This document shows, one piece after another, positions 42,044-49,542 of a stretch of DNA of 49,542 nt. How positions within the stretch are numbered: the stretch's first letter is position 1; each line of letters begins with the position of its first letter. Source of the stretch: JAXGTD01 sp040775095. Lineage in GTDB: Bacteria; Pseudomonadota; Gammaproteobacteria; Chromatiales; Chromatiaceae. The stretch covers positions 1 to 49,542 of the forward strand of contig JAXGTD010000016.1 of the NCBI GenBank assembly GCA_040775095.1. The letters are read 5' to 3'. Made by a program: the position numbers and the translations under genes. Under the pieces are notes generated by a model that saw nothing but the letters and a program-made list of their open reading frames with translations, was not told the DNA's origin and ran no database searches.

Positions 42044-43330
42044 TCAGCCGGCCACCTCGGCGAATGCCTCGGCCGCGGCGTCCAGCGTCGTTTGGATCTC
42101 GGCATCGCCATGGGCGGCGGAGACAAAGCCCGCCTCGAAAGCCGACGGGGCGAGGTAGACACCGCGTCGTAGCATGGCATGGAAAAACGCGCTGAATTGG
42201 GGCTGGCTGCAGGCGGTGGCCTGCTCGAAGTTCGTCACCGGGCCAGCGGCGGTGAAGAACAGTCCAAACATGGCACCCGCGCGGTTGGTGCTGAGCGGGA
42301 CCCCGGCGGAGGCGGCGCGCTCCATGAGCCCGTCCATCAGCCGCGCCGTACGCGTGGCCAGGGCATCGTAAAATCCGGGGGCCGAGATCAATTCCAGGGT
42401 CTTCAGGCCGGCGGCCATCGCGATCGGATTGCCCGACAGTGTGCCGGCCTGATAGACCGGGCCGAGTGGCGAGATCCGCTCCATGATCGAGCGCTTTCCA
42501 CCAAAGGCGCCCACCGGCATGCCGCCTCCGATGATCTTGCCAAGGGCCGTCAGGTCCGGCGTGACCCCGTAGTATCCCTGCGCGCCGGAGAGGGAAACGC
42601 GAAACCCGGTCATAACCTCGTCGAAGATCAGGACCGCGCCGTGCTCGTCACAGAGCTCGCGAAGCCCCTCGAGGAACCCGGGCGCCGGGGGGATACAGTT
42701 CATGTTGCCCGCGACGGGCTCGACGATGACGCAGGCGATCTCGTCACCGATGTCGGCAAAGGCCTCGCGGACCCCCTCGATGTCGTTATAGCGCAGCGTG
42801 AGCGTCAGCTCGGCGAGCGCTGCCGGCACGCCTGGCGAGCTTGGCTCGCCCAGGGTCAGCATGCCGGATCCCGCCTTGACCAGTAACGAGTCGACGTGGC
42901 CGTGGTAACAGCCCTCGAACTTGATCACCTTGTCGCGACCCGTATAACCACGGGCCAGGCGCAGTGCGCTCATCGTGGCCTCGGTGCCGGAGCTGACCAT
43001 GCGCACTAGATCGATGCTCGGGACAAGCTCGCAGACCTTGTCCGCCATCAGGGTCTCCAGCTCGGTCGGCGCGCCGAACGACAGGCCCTTGGCGATCCGA
43101 TCCGTAACGGCGGCGATGATCCCGGGATGGGCATGTCCCAGGATCATCGGCCCCCAGGAACCGACATAGTCGACATAAGTCTTGCCGTCGGCGTCGGTGA
43201 CATAGGCCCCCTGCGCGGATTCGAAAAATACGGGATCGCCGCCGACGCCGCGGAAGGCTCGGACGGGCGAGTTGACGCCGCCGGGGATATGGCGTTGCGC
43301 CGCGGCGAACAGGTCCTGGGATCTGGACAT
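42044..43330 (-). CDS. hemL: Glutamate-1-semialdehyde 2,1-aminomutase HemL
   Basis: PLP enzyme converting glutamate-1-semialdehyde to 5-aminolevulinate, the precursor of heme and bacteriochlorophyll. It has 428 residues. The N-terminal PGGVNSPVRAF, SSGTEATMSALRLARGYTGR, FEGCYHGHVDSLL and the PLP lysine K265 in LGKIIGGGMPVGAFGGK are all intact. The 297 bases to the DedA-type gene downstream contain nothing I recognise. Confidence 0.98.
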   Translation of the reverse strand: MSRSQDLFAAAQRHIPGGVNSPVRAFRGVGGDPVFFESAQGAYVTDADGKTYVDYVGSWGPMILGHAHPGIIAAVTDRIAKGLSFGAPTELETLMADKVCELVPSIDLVRMVSSGTEATMSALRLARGYTGRDKVIKFEGCYHGHVDSLLVKAGSGMLTLGEPSSPGVPAALAELTLTLRYNDIEGVREAFADIGDEIACVIVEPVAGNMNCIPPAPGFLEGLRELCDEHGAVLIFDEVMTGFRVSLSGAQGYYGVTPDLTALGKIIGGGMPVGAFGGKRSIMERISPLGPVYQAGTLSGNPIAMAAGLKTLELISAPGFYDALATRTARLMDGLMERAASAGVPLSTNRAGAMFGLFFTAAGPVTNFEQATACSQPQFSAFFHAMLRRGVYLAPSAFEAGFVSAAHGDAEIQTTLDAAAEAFAEVAG

Positions 43331-43578
43331 TCAGGTTTCTCCAATGCTGGGGGAGGCAAGCATATCGCGCGGCCTGGGTGGTCGGTGCGGCCCGCGCCGG
43401 GGGGGCGGCCAGCCAATGGCCGGCATTTTCTGGTGTCACGCCTGGGATGGCAACTCGCGTGGGCTCCGACAGCGGTGCCCCAGCGTCCTGCCCAGGCCGG
43501 CGTCGGCGCCCGGGCCGGCCTGCGTGGATTGAAAATCCTGCCATCTACCCTGATCTCGGAAGGCCGGGTGGGTGGCGG

Positions 43579-43809
43579 ATGAGCGATGCAGCGGCGCCTG
43601 GCCCGAACGTGTTTTGGCGGGGCAGTTTCTGGGACCGAGCGAAGATGAAGCGTTACATGTGTGTGATTTGTGGCCTGGTCTACGAGGAGGAGCAGGGGTG
43701 GCCGGACGACGGCATCGCACCGGGCACCCTGTGGGAGGACGTCCCGCTTACCTGGAAGTGTCCGGAGTGTGGCGCTGGAAAAGAGGACTTCGAGATGGTG
43801 GAGTTTTAG
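43579..43809 (+). CDS. Rubredoxin
   Basis: Small iron-sulfur-free [Fe(SCys)4] electron carrier. The rubredoxin fold runs from KRYMCVICGLVYEEEQGW through LWEDVPLTWKCPECGAGKEDF; the four cysteines in CVIC and CPEC bind iron. From the ATG at 43579 it has 76 residues with a 22-residue N-terminal extension (MSDAAAPGPNVFWRGSFW...). An internal ATG at 43645 would give the usual 54 residues. Which start is used is not clear, as both lack a strong ribosome-binding site. Divergent from hemL; the 248-base gap shows no other gene. Confidence 0.92.
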   Translation: MSDAAAPGPNVFWRGSFWDRAKMKRYMCVICGLVYEEEQGWPDDGIAPGTLWEDVPLTWKCPECGAGKEDFEMVEF

Positions 43810-44009
43810 TCGCGCCCCGGGGTGACGGGTTCCCGCGACGGCCGTGTTATTGCGCCTTGATCCGATTGGCAGAACGCCTGAGATGCCCTGGATCCGCGGC
43901 GTTTCGAGGCAGCCGGACGTCAAAACCTGGGGCTTTGGTATGGTAATGGGCTGGTCGTCTGCGCTAACATCCCAACGTTATTCTAGGCAAACTTTTGGAG
44001 ATCATCACC

Positions 44010-44375
44010 ATGGCGGCATCATTGTCGGAGACTGATCTGACCCTGACCGAGTCCGCGCGGTCGAAGATGGGTGAGCTGTTCCAGTCCGTCGAGGACGGCA
44101 TCGAGGGCGTGCGGGTCTACGCCACCGCTGGGGGCTGCAGCGGGGTCAGCTTCGGTATGACCTTTACCGACGAGATCAACGGCGATGACGGCGTGCGCGA
44201 GTTCGCCGGGTTCAAGGTCGTTGTTGACGACAATACCCTGGAATACCTCCGCGGCGTCGAGATCGATTTTGTCGACCGCGGGGATGGGGCGGCGACCTTC
44301 GTCTTCAATAATCTGCCGAGTGCCGGTTCGGGCTGCGGAAGCTGCGGATCTTCATCCGGTGGCGGATGCTCCTAG
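44010..44375 (+). CDS. HesB/IscA-type iron-sulfur carrier protein
   Basis: A-type Fe-S scaffold or carrier with 121 residues. The fold is shown by LTLTESARSKMGELF, YATAGGCSGVSFGMTF, VVDDNTLEYLRGVEIDF and FVFNNLPSAG. The conserved cysteines are C in GGCSG and a C-terminal cluster (GSGCGSCGSSSGGGCS) with four cysteines in a Gly/Ser tail, more than the usual CGCG. A GGAG lies nine bases before the ATG; an in-frame TTG further up is less likely. It lies 200 bases after the rubredoxin and 71 before argC. A second family member, erpA, is 2 kb downstream. Confidence 0.9.
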   Translation: MAASLSETDLTLTESARSKMGELFQSVEDGIEGVRVYATAGGCSGVSFGMTFTDEINGDDGVREFAGFKVVVDDNTLEYLRGVEIDFVDRGDGAATFVFNNLPSAGSGCGSCGSSSGGGCS

Positions 44376-44446
44376 TGGTGGGTCCGCGGGTGGGACAGGG
44401 CGCGGGGCAATGGCCTCGCGGCGCCGGCGGTGGGGGTGATTGACCG

Positions 44447-45481
44447 ATGATCAGTGTCGGTGTCGTTGGTGGTACGGGCTACACCGGCTCGGAGTTGCTG
44501 CGCCTCTTGGTTTCTCACCCGGAGGTTCGTGTTGCGGCGATCACCTCGCGTGCGGATGCGGGTGTGGCGGTCACCGACCGCTTCCCGCAGCTGCGCGGGT
44601 ACTTGGACCTGGCGTTCTCGGATCCGGATGACGCCCGGCTCGCCGAGTGTGAGCTCGTGTTTTTTGCGACCCCGAACGGCACGGCGATGCAGCACGCCCC
44701 GGATCTGCTGTCGCGTTCGGTTCGGGTGATCGACCTCGCGGCCGATTTCCGGCTGAAGGATGCGTCGGTTTGGGAGCGCTGGTACGGCATGACGCATGCC
44801 TGTCCAGAGCTGCTTGCCGACGCGGTCTATGGCCTGCCGGAGCTTCATCGCGAGGCGATCCGCTCGGCGCGCCTGGTCGCGAATCCCGGATGCTATCCGA
44901 CTGCGGTGACGCTCGGGCTGCTGCCACTCCTGATGGCCGGGGCCGTCGACGCAACGACTTTGATCGCCGACGTCAAATCCGGCGTCAGCGGTGCAGGGCG
45001 TAAGGCCAATGCGGCGCTGCTGATGGCGGAGGTGGGCGAAAGTTTCAAGGCTTACAGTGCAAATGGCCACCGCCATCAGCCAGAGATCTGCCAGAACCTC
45101 GTGCTGGCGACAGGAGCCGAGGTCGGCCTGACGTTCGTCCCACACCTGGTGCCGATGATCCGAGGCATCGAGGCCACGCTCTATGCGCGCAGGGACCCCT
45201 CGTTTCACGGCGATCTGCAGGCGCTCTACGAGACGACATATCGAGACGAGGCGTTCGTCGACGTGATGCCCATGGGCGCTCACCCGGAGACGCGGTCCGT
45301 GCGGGGCACGAATCTGTGCCGACTCTCGGTGACCGAGCCCGTGACCGGCGGCGTCGTCGTTGTGCAGTCAGTGATCGACAATCTCGTCAAGGGTGCGGCA
45401 GGGCAGGCCATCCAGAACATGAACCTGATGTTTGGCCTCGACGAAGGCGTTGGCATCTCGGCTGTTGCGCTCTCGCCATAG
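44447..45481 (+). CDS. argC: N-acetyl-gamma-glutamyl-phosphate reductase ArgC
   Basis: Third step of arginine synthesis. It has 344 residues. NADP-binding GVVGGTGYTGSELLRLL at the N-terminus, catalytic C149 in NPGCYPTAVTLGL, SGAGRKAN and the substrate histidine in NGHRHQPEI are all present. Located upstream of a coiled-coil membrane protein and erpA, the common gammaproteobacterial order. Confidence 0.97.
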   Translation: MISVGVVGGTGYTGSELLRLLVSHPEVRVAAITSRADAGVAVTDRFPQLRGYLDLAFSDPDDARLAECELVFFATPNGTAMQHAPDLLSRSVRVIDLAADFRLKDASVWERWYGMTHACPELLADAVYGLPELHREAIRSARLVANPGCYPTAVTLGLLPLLMAGAVDATTLIADVKSGVSGAGRKANAALLMAEVGESFKAYSANGHRHQPEICQNLVLATGAEVGLTFVPHLVPMIRGIEATLYARRDPSFHGDLQALYETTYRDEAFVDVMPMGAHPETRSVRGTNLCRLSVTEPVTGGVVVVQSVIDNLVKGAAGQAIQNMNLMFGLDEGVGISAVALSP

Positions 45482-45590
45482 GGCCGCGGGCGTGTGTGTC
45501 ACGGTGAACGCGGCAGCGGGGCTGAGGGCGCGGGTCACCCCGGCATGTCGCTCCTGGAGCTGAGCCCGGTGATAGGCCGATGACGGACGC

Positions 45591-46361
45591 ATGAGCTGGA
45601 ATACAGGCCTCAACCCCGAGGCGCCCGCGCGCCGCGAGCATGCTGCATTTCGGTTGTTCCTGACCATTGGTTGGCTCCTGGTGATCGGCACCGCGTTCGG
45701 GTTGGGCTACCTTCTGGCCCAGCATGATGCGACTGAGGCCCAGATGCGTATCTCGATGCTCCAGAAGCAACGCGATGCCCTGTCCGAGGGCTTGGCCGAG
45801 GCACGGGAAGAGCGGGTTCGGCTTGAGCGTTCGCACCTGATGGACCAACAAGCGCGGCGGGCCGTGCTCGAACAGCTCAAAGAGCTTCAACAGGAGCGGC
45901 TCGAGCTTGCGAGACAGGTCTCCTATCTCGAGCATTTGGTCCAGGAGGGCGGATCGGGTGTCATCCAGGTCAAGGATCTGGAGCTGGCACTCGACGGCGA
46001 GCCCGGCCACTATCACTACCGCTTCACCGTCAGCCAGTTGGTGCCCGACTTTGGCGAGTCGGTTGGAAAGGTGTTTGTCAAGCTCGCGGTTAGGGATGAA
46101 GACGGTACGCGGATGGTCGCCGTCAAGGAACTTGATCCGGACGCCGTGGACGAGTTTGACATGCGCTTCGAGTACTTTCAGCAGTTCGAGGGGGCGTTTG
46201 TGCTACCTCGGGATGTGATACCGGAGAGCCTGATCGTAGAGATCAAGCCGACCACGGAGAAGCTGGTCCCGTCGACCGAGAGTTTCCCTTGGAGGCTGGA
46301 GAGCGACTCGGAAGCGCCGCCGCTGCCGATGTCCGGGACCGATACCACAGTACTTGACTGA
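45591..46361 (+). CDS. Coiled-coil membrane-anchored protein (DUF6776-like)
   Basis: This 256-residue protein has a cytosolic N-terminus of about 20 residues, then one membrane segment (LTIGWLLVIGTAFGLGYLLA, about 22-42). A long charged coiled coil follows (about 47-120, with repeats such as LEQLKELQQERLELARQVSY), then a beta-rich domain (HYHYRFTVSQLVPDFGESVG). This matches the uncharacterised proteins found between argC and erpA in many gammaproteobacteria. In some genomes a bactofilin gene follows it; none is present here. Function unknown. Confidence 0.85.
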   Translation: MSWNTGLNPEAPARREHAAFRLFLTIGWLLVIGTAFGLGYLLAQHDATEAQMRISMLQKQRDALSEGLAEAREERVRLERSHLMDQQARRAVLEQLKELQQERLELARQVSYLEHLVQEGGSGVIQVKDLELALDGEPGHYHYRFTVSQLVPDFGESVGKVFVKLAVRDEDGTRMVAVKELDPDAVDEFDMRFEYFQQFEGAFVLPRDVIPESLIVEIKPTTEKLVPSTESFPWRLESDSEAPPLPMSGTDTTVLD

Positions 46362-46382
46362 GTCGCTGTGGAATCCCATTAT
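46354..46382 (+). promoter_or_regulatory. Probable sigma-70 promoter of erpA
   Basis: TTGACT (46354-46359), 17 bases and CATTAT (46377-46382) lie across the end of the preceding gene, about 45 bases before the erpA start codon. The -35 matches five and the -10 four of six consensus bases. Confidence 0.55.
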
Positions 46383-46427
46383 CCTTAGGCAATGAGACGA
46401 TAGGCAGTAACCGGGAGTCCAGTTGAG

Positions 46428-46778
46428 ATGAGCGCACAAGCACAGCAAGACGCGCCGTTGGTATTTACGGCGCAGGCGGCGGCCAAGGTCGCAAGCCTGA
46501 TCAGTGAAGAAGGAAACCCCGACCTGATGCTCCGGGTCTACATCCAAGGCGGCGGTTGCTCTGGGTTTCAATATGGGTTTACCTTCGATGAGACCCTGCA
46601 GGATGGCGACACCGAGGTAGTGACCGATGGCGTGAAACTGCTGGTCGATCCAATGAGTCTGCAGTACCTCACCGGTGCGGAGATCGACTACACCGAGGGG
46701 CTCCAGGGGGCCCAGTTCGTGATTCGCAATCCAAACGCAACGACGACCTGCGGGTGCGGTTCATCCTTCGCCGTGTGA
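46428..46778 (+). CDS. erpA: Iron-sulfur cluster insertion protein ErpA
   Basis: A-type Fe-S carrier needed for maturation of isoprenoid and respiratory enzymes. It has 116 residues. The three cluster cysteines are in GGGCSGFQYGF and in the C-terminal TCGCGSSFAV, all in canonical positions. Other family elements are LVDPMSLQYLTGAEIDYTE and FVIRNPNATTTCG. A sigma-70 type promoter precedes it. Downstream there is an unusual 759-base gap. Confidence 0.97.
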   Translation: MSAQAQQDAPLVFTAQAAAKVASLISEEGNPDLMLRVYIQGGGCSGFQYGFTFDETLQDGDTEVVTDGVKLLVDPMSLQYLTGAEIDYTEGLQGAQFVIRNPNATTTCGCGSSFAV

Positions 46779-47537
46779 TCGCCCGCGTGCATTCTTAGCC
46801 TGTGCTGCCGCCTCGGGGGGGCGTCCGTTGTTTGGCCCGGCCGAACCGGACCTCAGGACCCGGGGGGGCGAGGATCCTGGTCAGGGTAGTCTTGTGGTGG
46901 AGTGGACCCCCGCGGCAGAGATGCTCGCTGGAGCCCGTCGGCGACGCTCTCGATGACGATCGTGCCCTGAATCGACCAGGGCCACGTGCTGTGGTTGTGG
47001 TGGTCTGGGCGGGTGGCCCCGATGCCGATTCTGAGGCGCCTCTCCTCGTCCGCGCCGTTTCCCGAATCTCCCGGCGGACGGGCGTGTTGGTGCGGCGTTG
47101 GGGCCCCGCACCCCTTGGTGCCCGCGCCGATGCCATGCCCTCGTTCTCGAGCCCGAACGGCGCGGAGCCCCGGTGGATGGATCGGCTCGGCCAATGAGCG
47201 GGTCGCGCCTGGCTCCGGGCTGCAGCTCATTTTCCCTGCTCCCTTCTCGCCTCGCTGAACATGTACGAATTGGCGAACAGGATGCTGGCGTGCGGCCCAT
47301 GTGGGTACTCACGCGCGAGCAGATAGGGTGTGTGGGGGAAAATGGACGGCCGGATTCGATGCCCGTGCGGTCCGAGGGCAGGTGGTGGCGAGGTGGGGTG
47401 AGTCAGGGAGACTGAGTCTGAGACCGGCGGGCCAGGAGACGCGTGTCTCGTTGGATCCGTGTCAACCAGGGCGAGGCGCTGGGAGCGCGTCCAGGTGTCC
47501 TCGCTGGCAGCCGGCGTCGTGCGCGCGCCGCCAAATC
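46779..47537. other. Long stretch without a recognisable gene
   Basis: About 760 bases between erpA and a small minus-strand ORF. Several frames are open on both strands because the DNA is very GC-rich, but none encodes a protein I recognise or shows a start with a ribosome-binding site and plausible composition. In related gammaproteobacteria this place holds anmK and a peptidase M23 gene, both on the minus strand. No clear terminator is seen after erpA. Confidence 0.6.
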
Positions 47538-47858
47538 TTATGCGTGCCCTTCCACGTTGCCGGGATGCATCAGTGAGGTCGTCTGCGCTGGTTCCGCGTT
47601 TTTCAGGTCATGACGCGATTGCGCGGGCGTTGGGTGCGGGTTGGCCGGTAAACGCAAAGGGATGATGTCTTCCTTTTTTCCAGTCTGTGGTGCCGTGCCC
47701 TCCACCTCGCCGGCCGAGGGCGGGCCGAGGTAGGCGAAGATGGCGTATCCGCTTCCGACCAGCAAGACAAGCAGCGCCAAGGGGCCGGCGAGCCGGCGCC
47801 GGCGCCGCCGCGCTCCGGAGAAATCGAGGTCACTCCTTCTGAACTTGTAGTCGCGCAT
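47538..47858 (-). pseudogene. Short membrane-anchored ORF, possible N-terminal remnant of an M23 peptidase
   Basis: The 106-residue product starts MRDYKFRRSDLDFSGARRRR, then has one membrane segment (LAGPLALLVLLVGSGYAIFA, about 23-42) and a Pro-rich periplasmic stretch (PLRLPANPHPTPAQS) before ending. In other gammaproteobacteria the gene divergent from tyrS encodes a peptidoglycan endopeptidase with just such a charged N-terminus and single anchor, followed by LysM and M23 domains. No LysM or M23 domain follows here. It may be a remnant or a real small membrane protein. Assignment is by position and N-terminal character only. Confidence 0.5.
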
Positions 47859-47935
47859 GATCAATAATTGCCAATAGATTGATATAAAGAAGAATTTCTG
47901 ACATCTATATTCTAGTGTAGAAGATCGGCCATGGA
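47859..47935. promoter_or_regulatory. AT-rich divergent promoter region upstream of tyrS
   Basis: This marked AT-rich island lies between the minus-strand small ORF and tyrS, with several TATA-like hexamers on both strands (for example TATAAA at 47883-47888 and TATATT at 47906-47911). I cannot pick one -35/-10 pair with confidence. Its position fits divergent promoters. Confidence 0.45.
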
Positions 47936-48061
47936 AAGAGTCGTCTGGCCTTGGGGGCACCCCACGCGCGGCGGTCGCGTTGTGTTTGGCCTACATTCCG
48001 TCGTAGATTCTGCACCCGCCCTGTACTTGAGCCGCCAGCTTCTTTTGTTATGAGGTCTTCC

Positions 48062-49282
48062 ATGGACTCCGTTCCACGCCCTGCCCAGCACGACACGATT
48101 GAACTGATTCGCCGCGGCTCCGACGAGTTGCTCACCGAGCCGGACCTTCTGAAAAAGCTGTCGCGGGGAAGACCGCTGCGTGTCAAGGCGGGGTTCGATC
48201 CCACCGCGCCGGATCTGCATCTCGGCCACACGGTCCTGATCAACAAGCTGCGGCAGTTTCAGGATCTCGGCCACCATGTGTTCTTTTTGATCGGCGATTT
48301 CACCGGCATGATCGGTGACCCCTCGGGCAAGAGCGTCACGCGCAAGCCACTGACCCGCGAGGATGTCCTGGTCAACGCGGAGACCTATCGCAGCCAGGTG
48401 TTCAAGATACTGGATCCCGAGCGTACCCAGGTGGTCTTCAATTCGTCCTGGATGGGGGAGCTGGGGGCGGATGGCCTGATCCGGCTGGCGGCGCAACAGA
48501 CGGTCGCGCGGATGCTCGAGCGCGACGATTTCTCCAAGCGATACCGGTCCGGCCAGGCAATCGCCGTGCATGAGTTTCTCTACCCTCTAATTCAAGGTCA
48601 TGACTCCGTCGTGCTCGAGGCGGATGTGGAGCTCGGTGGGACCGATCAAAAATTCAACCTCCTGATGGGACGTCAGCTGCAGGAGGCGGCGGGGCAGGAG
48701 CCGCAGGTCGTGATCACGATGCCGATCCTCGAAGGGCTTGACGGCGTGCAGAAGATGTCGAAATCCCTCGGGAACTACATCGCGATTGCCGATCCGCCCG
48801 GCGAGATGTTTGGGAAACTGATGTCGCTCTCGGACGACCTGATGTGGCGATACTTCGAGCTCCTCAGTCTGCGCCCTGCGGGCGAGATCGCTGCCTGGCG
48901 AGCTTCCATCGCTGAGGGGGTCAACCCGCGCGACATCAAATTTCGGCTCGCCGATGAGCTCGTCGGTCGCTTCCACAGCGCGGCCGATGCGCAGCGGGCG
49001 AAGGAGGATTTCGTGGCCCGTTTTCGACGTGGTGCCATGCCGCAGTGTATCGAAGATGTGTCGGTCGCCGTGGACGCGGCGGGCCTGTCGATCACGCAAC
49101 TGCTCAAAGGCGCCGGCTTGGTCCCCAGCACTTCGGAGGCGATGCGGATGATCAAACAGGGTGCGGTACGGGTCGACGGCGAGCGAATTTCCGACCCCAC
49201 CCTCTGTTGTGCGCCAGGATCGACGCATGTCTACCAGGTCGGGAAACGCAGGTTTGCGCGGGTCACCCTGACGGGGGATTAA
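48062..49282 (+). CDS. tyrS: Tyrosyl-tRNA synthetase
   Basis: Charges tRNA-Tyr. It has 406 residues. The class I signature HLGH is at 53-56 and KMSKS at 231-235, the variant found in the TyrRS subfamily of Pseudomonas and many gammaproteobacteria. FDPTAPDLHLGH, DFTGMIGDPSGKS and LGGTDQKFNLLMGRQLQ surround the active site. An S4 RNA-binding domain closes the protein (ISITQLLKGAGLVPSTSEAM). The ATG at 48062 has GAGG six bases upstream; an ATG four codons earlier is possible. It directly precedes an rRNA operon. Confidence 0.97.
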   Translation: MDSVPRPAQHDTIELIRRGSDELLTEPDLLKKLSRGRPLRVKAGFDPTAPDLHLGHTVLINKLRQFQDLGHHVFFLIGDFTGMIGDPSGKSVTRKPLTREDVLVNAETYRSQVFKILDPERTQVVFNSSWMGELGADGLIRLAAQQTVARMLERDDFSKRYRSGQAIAVHEFLYPLIQGHDSVVLEADVELGGTDQKFNLLMGRQLQEAAGQEPQVVITMPILEGLDGVQKMSKSLGNYIAIADPPGEMFGKLMSLSDDLMWRYFELLSLRPAGEIAAWRASIAEGVNPRDIKFRLADELVGRFHSAADAQRAKEDFVARFRRGAMPQCIEDVSVAVDAAGLSITQLLKGAGLVPSTSEAMRMIKQGAVRVDGERISDPTLCCAPGSTHVYQVGKRRFARVTLTGD

Positions 49283-49299
49283 GAGTCGCAATCGACCGC

Positions 49300-49327
49300 T
49301 TGACAGCCCCGCCAAAGTCGCTAGAAT
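49300..49327 (+). promoter_or_regulatory. rRNA operon promoter P1
   Basis: A perfect TTGACA (49300-49305), 16 bases, then TAGAAT (49322-49327), followed by a GC-rich discriminator as in growth-rate-controlled rRNA promoters. It begins 18 bases after the tyrS stop. A weaker second pair, TTGCGC (49394-49399) and TAGACT (49418-49423) with 18 bases between, may be P2. Confidence 0.85.
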
Positions 49328-49542
49328 GCACGGCTCGCTAGGGGTGAAGCGGAAGCCGAAGACCCCGGGACACCTTGCTGGACGCGGCGCGGATTGCGCA
49401 GCCCCCGCCAGGTGGTGTAGACTGGTTAGTCTTCCCTGAGTGGAAGGCGAAGAGATCTTTAACAATTTGTCTAGTCAGCTTGTGTGGATGCTCCGTTGTT
49501 AAGGTGCGTTTGAACGCATATCGACGGGCATCTTCGAGTGAA
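49328..49542 (+). other. rRNA operon leader with boxA-like antitermination site
   Basis: Leader of a ribosomal RNA operon; the 16S gene would begin just beyond the window. ATCTTTAACAATTTG at about 49455-49469 matches the boxA element (CTTTAACAA) found upstream of 16S genes. A small hairpin with arms CTTCC (49431-49435) and GGAAG (49442-49446) precedes it. tyrS followed by rRNA is a conserved order in several gammaproteobacteria. Confidence 0.8.

Noticed and set aside
46802..47312. Open frames on both strands in the erpA-tyrS gap
   Set aside because: The products are Arg/Pro/Gly-rich with no known domain and no ribosome-binding site. They are best explained by GC-rich non-coding or degraded DNA.
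1..49542. CRISPR arrays, insertion sequences, tRNA genes, toxin-antitoxin pairs
   Set aside because: I found no repeat-spacer array, transposase, tRNA cloverleaf or toxin-antitoxin-like pair. Apart from the region around 11.8-13.7 kb and the erpA-tyrS gap, the window is conserved core genome.

Overview
The window is high-GC DNA (about 65 %) whose gene content points to a sulfur-oxidising gammaproteobacterium, most likely a purple sulfur bacterium of the Chromatiaceae/Chromatiales. The support is a form I RuBisCO operon with a divergent CbbR, polyhydroxybutyrate genes (phasin and acetoacetyl-CoA reductase), a secreted Gly/Tyr/Pro-rich protein resembling sulfur globule proteins, HypA/HypB hydrogenase maturation factors, and a gammaproteobacterial housekeeping order (rpoN-hpf-ptsN, lptABC-kdsC, mlaFEDCB-murA-hisGDC, argC-erpA-tyrS-rRNA). 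The species cannot be fixed from this sequence alone.

Layout. 1-2900: cbbS (cut by the window start) and cbbL on the minus strand, with cbbR divergent. 2987-7141: dxs, a DUF945-type envelope protein and gloB. 7142-8750: a phasin and phaB behind a promoter carrying a striking palindrome, closed by a strong terminator. 8897-10023 (minus): a secreted DUF302 protein and the sulfur-globule-like protein. 10316-11636 (minus): hypA-hypB. 11829-13644 (minus): an ArsR-type regulator, a frame-disrupted ArsP-type permease and a small thioredoxin-fold protein. 13872-20683 (minus): a regulatory phosphotransferase cluster, rpoN-hpf-ptsN-hprK-rapZ-EIIA(Man)-HPr-EI, with no sugar permease. 20859-23628 (minus): lptB-lptA-lptC-kdsC. 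23748-24314: an unrecognised conserved-looking protein. 24416-30764: mlaFEDCB, murA, hisG and hisD, followed by hisC. 31961-37000: oxyR with an apparent premature amber stop, rlmL and lnt. 37135-39743: a small membrane protein, mpl and ubiX. 39761-43330 (minus): a DedA-PAP2-LssY fusion and hemL. 43579-46778: rubredoxin, an IscA-like protein, argC, a coiled-coil membrane protein and erpA. 46779-47537: no recognisable gene. 47538-47858 (minus): a small membrane ORF. 48062-49282: tyrS. 49300-end: promoter and leader of a ribosomal RNA operon whose 16S gene starts beyond the window.

How the genes work together. The cbb genes fix CO2 and the pha genes store surplus carbon. The rpoN/PTS block is a phosphorelay (EI to HPr to EIIA proteins, with HprK acting on HPr) that probably couples carbon/energy/nitrogen status to sigma-54 and RapZ rather than moving sugar. 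The lpt/kdsC and mla/murA blocks build and maintain the outer membrane and peptidoglycan. rubredoxin, the IscA-like protein and erpA serve redox and Fe-S functions.

Most of the window is orthodox core genome. The points most worth a second look are the stop codon in oxyR, the frame-disrupted permease, the apparent loss of two genes between erpA and tyrS, the 26-bp palindrome at the phasin promoter, the PAP2 domain without its catalytic histidines, and the sulfur-globule-like protein with a coiled-coil end. I did not find a clearly novel multi-gene system.
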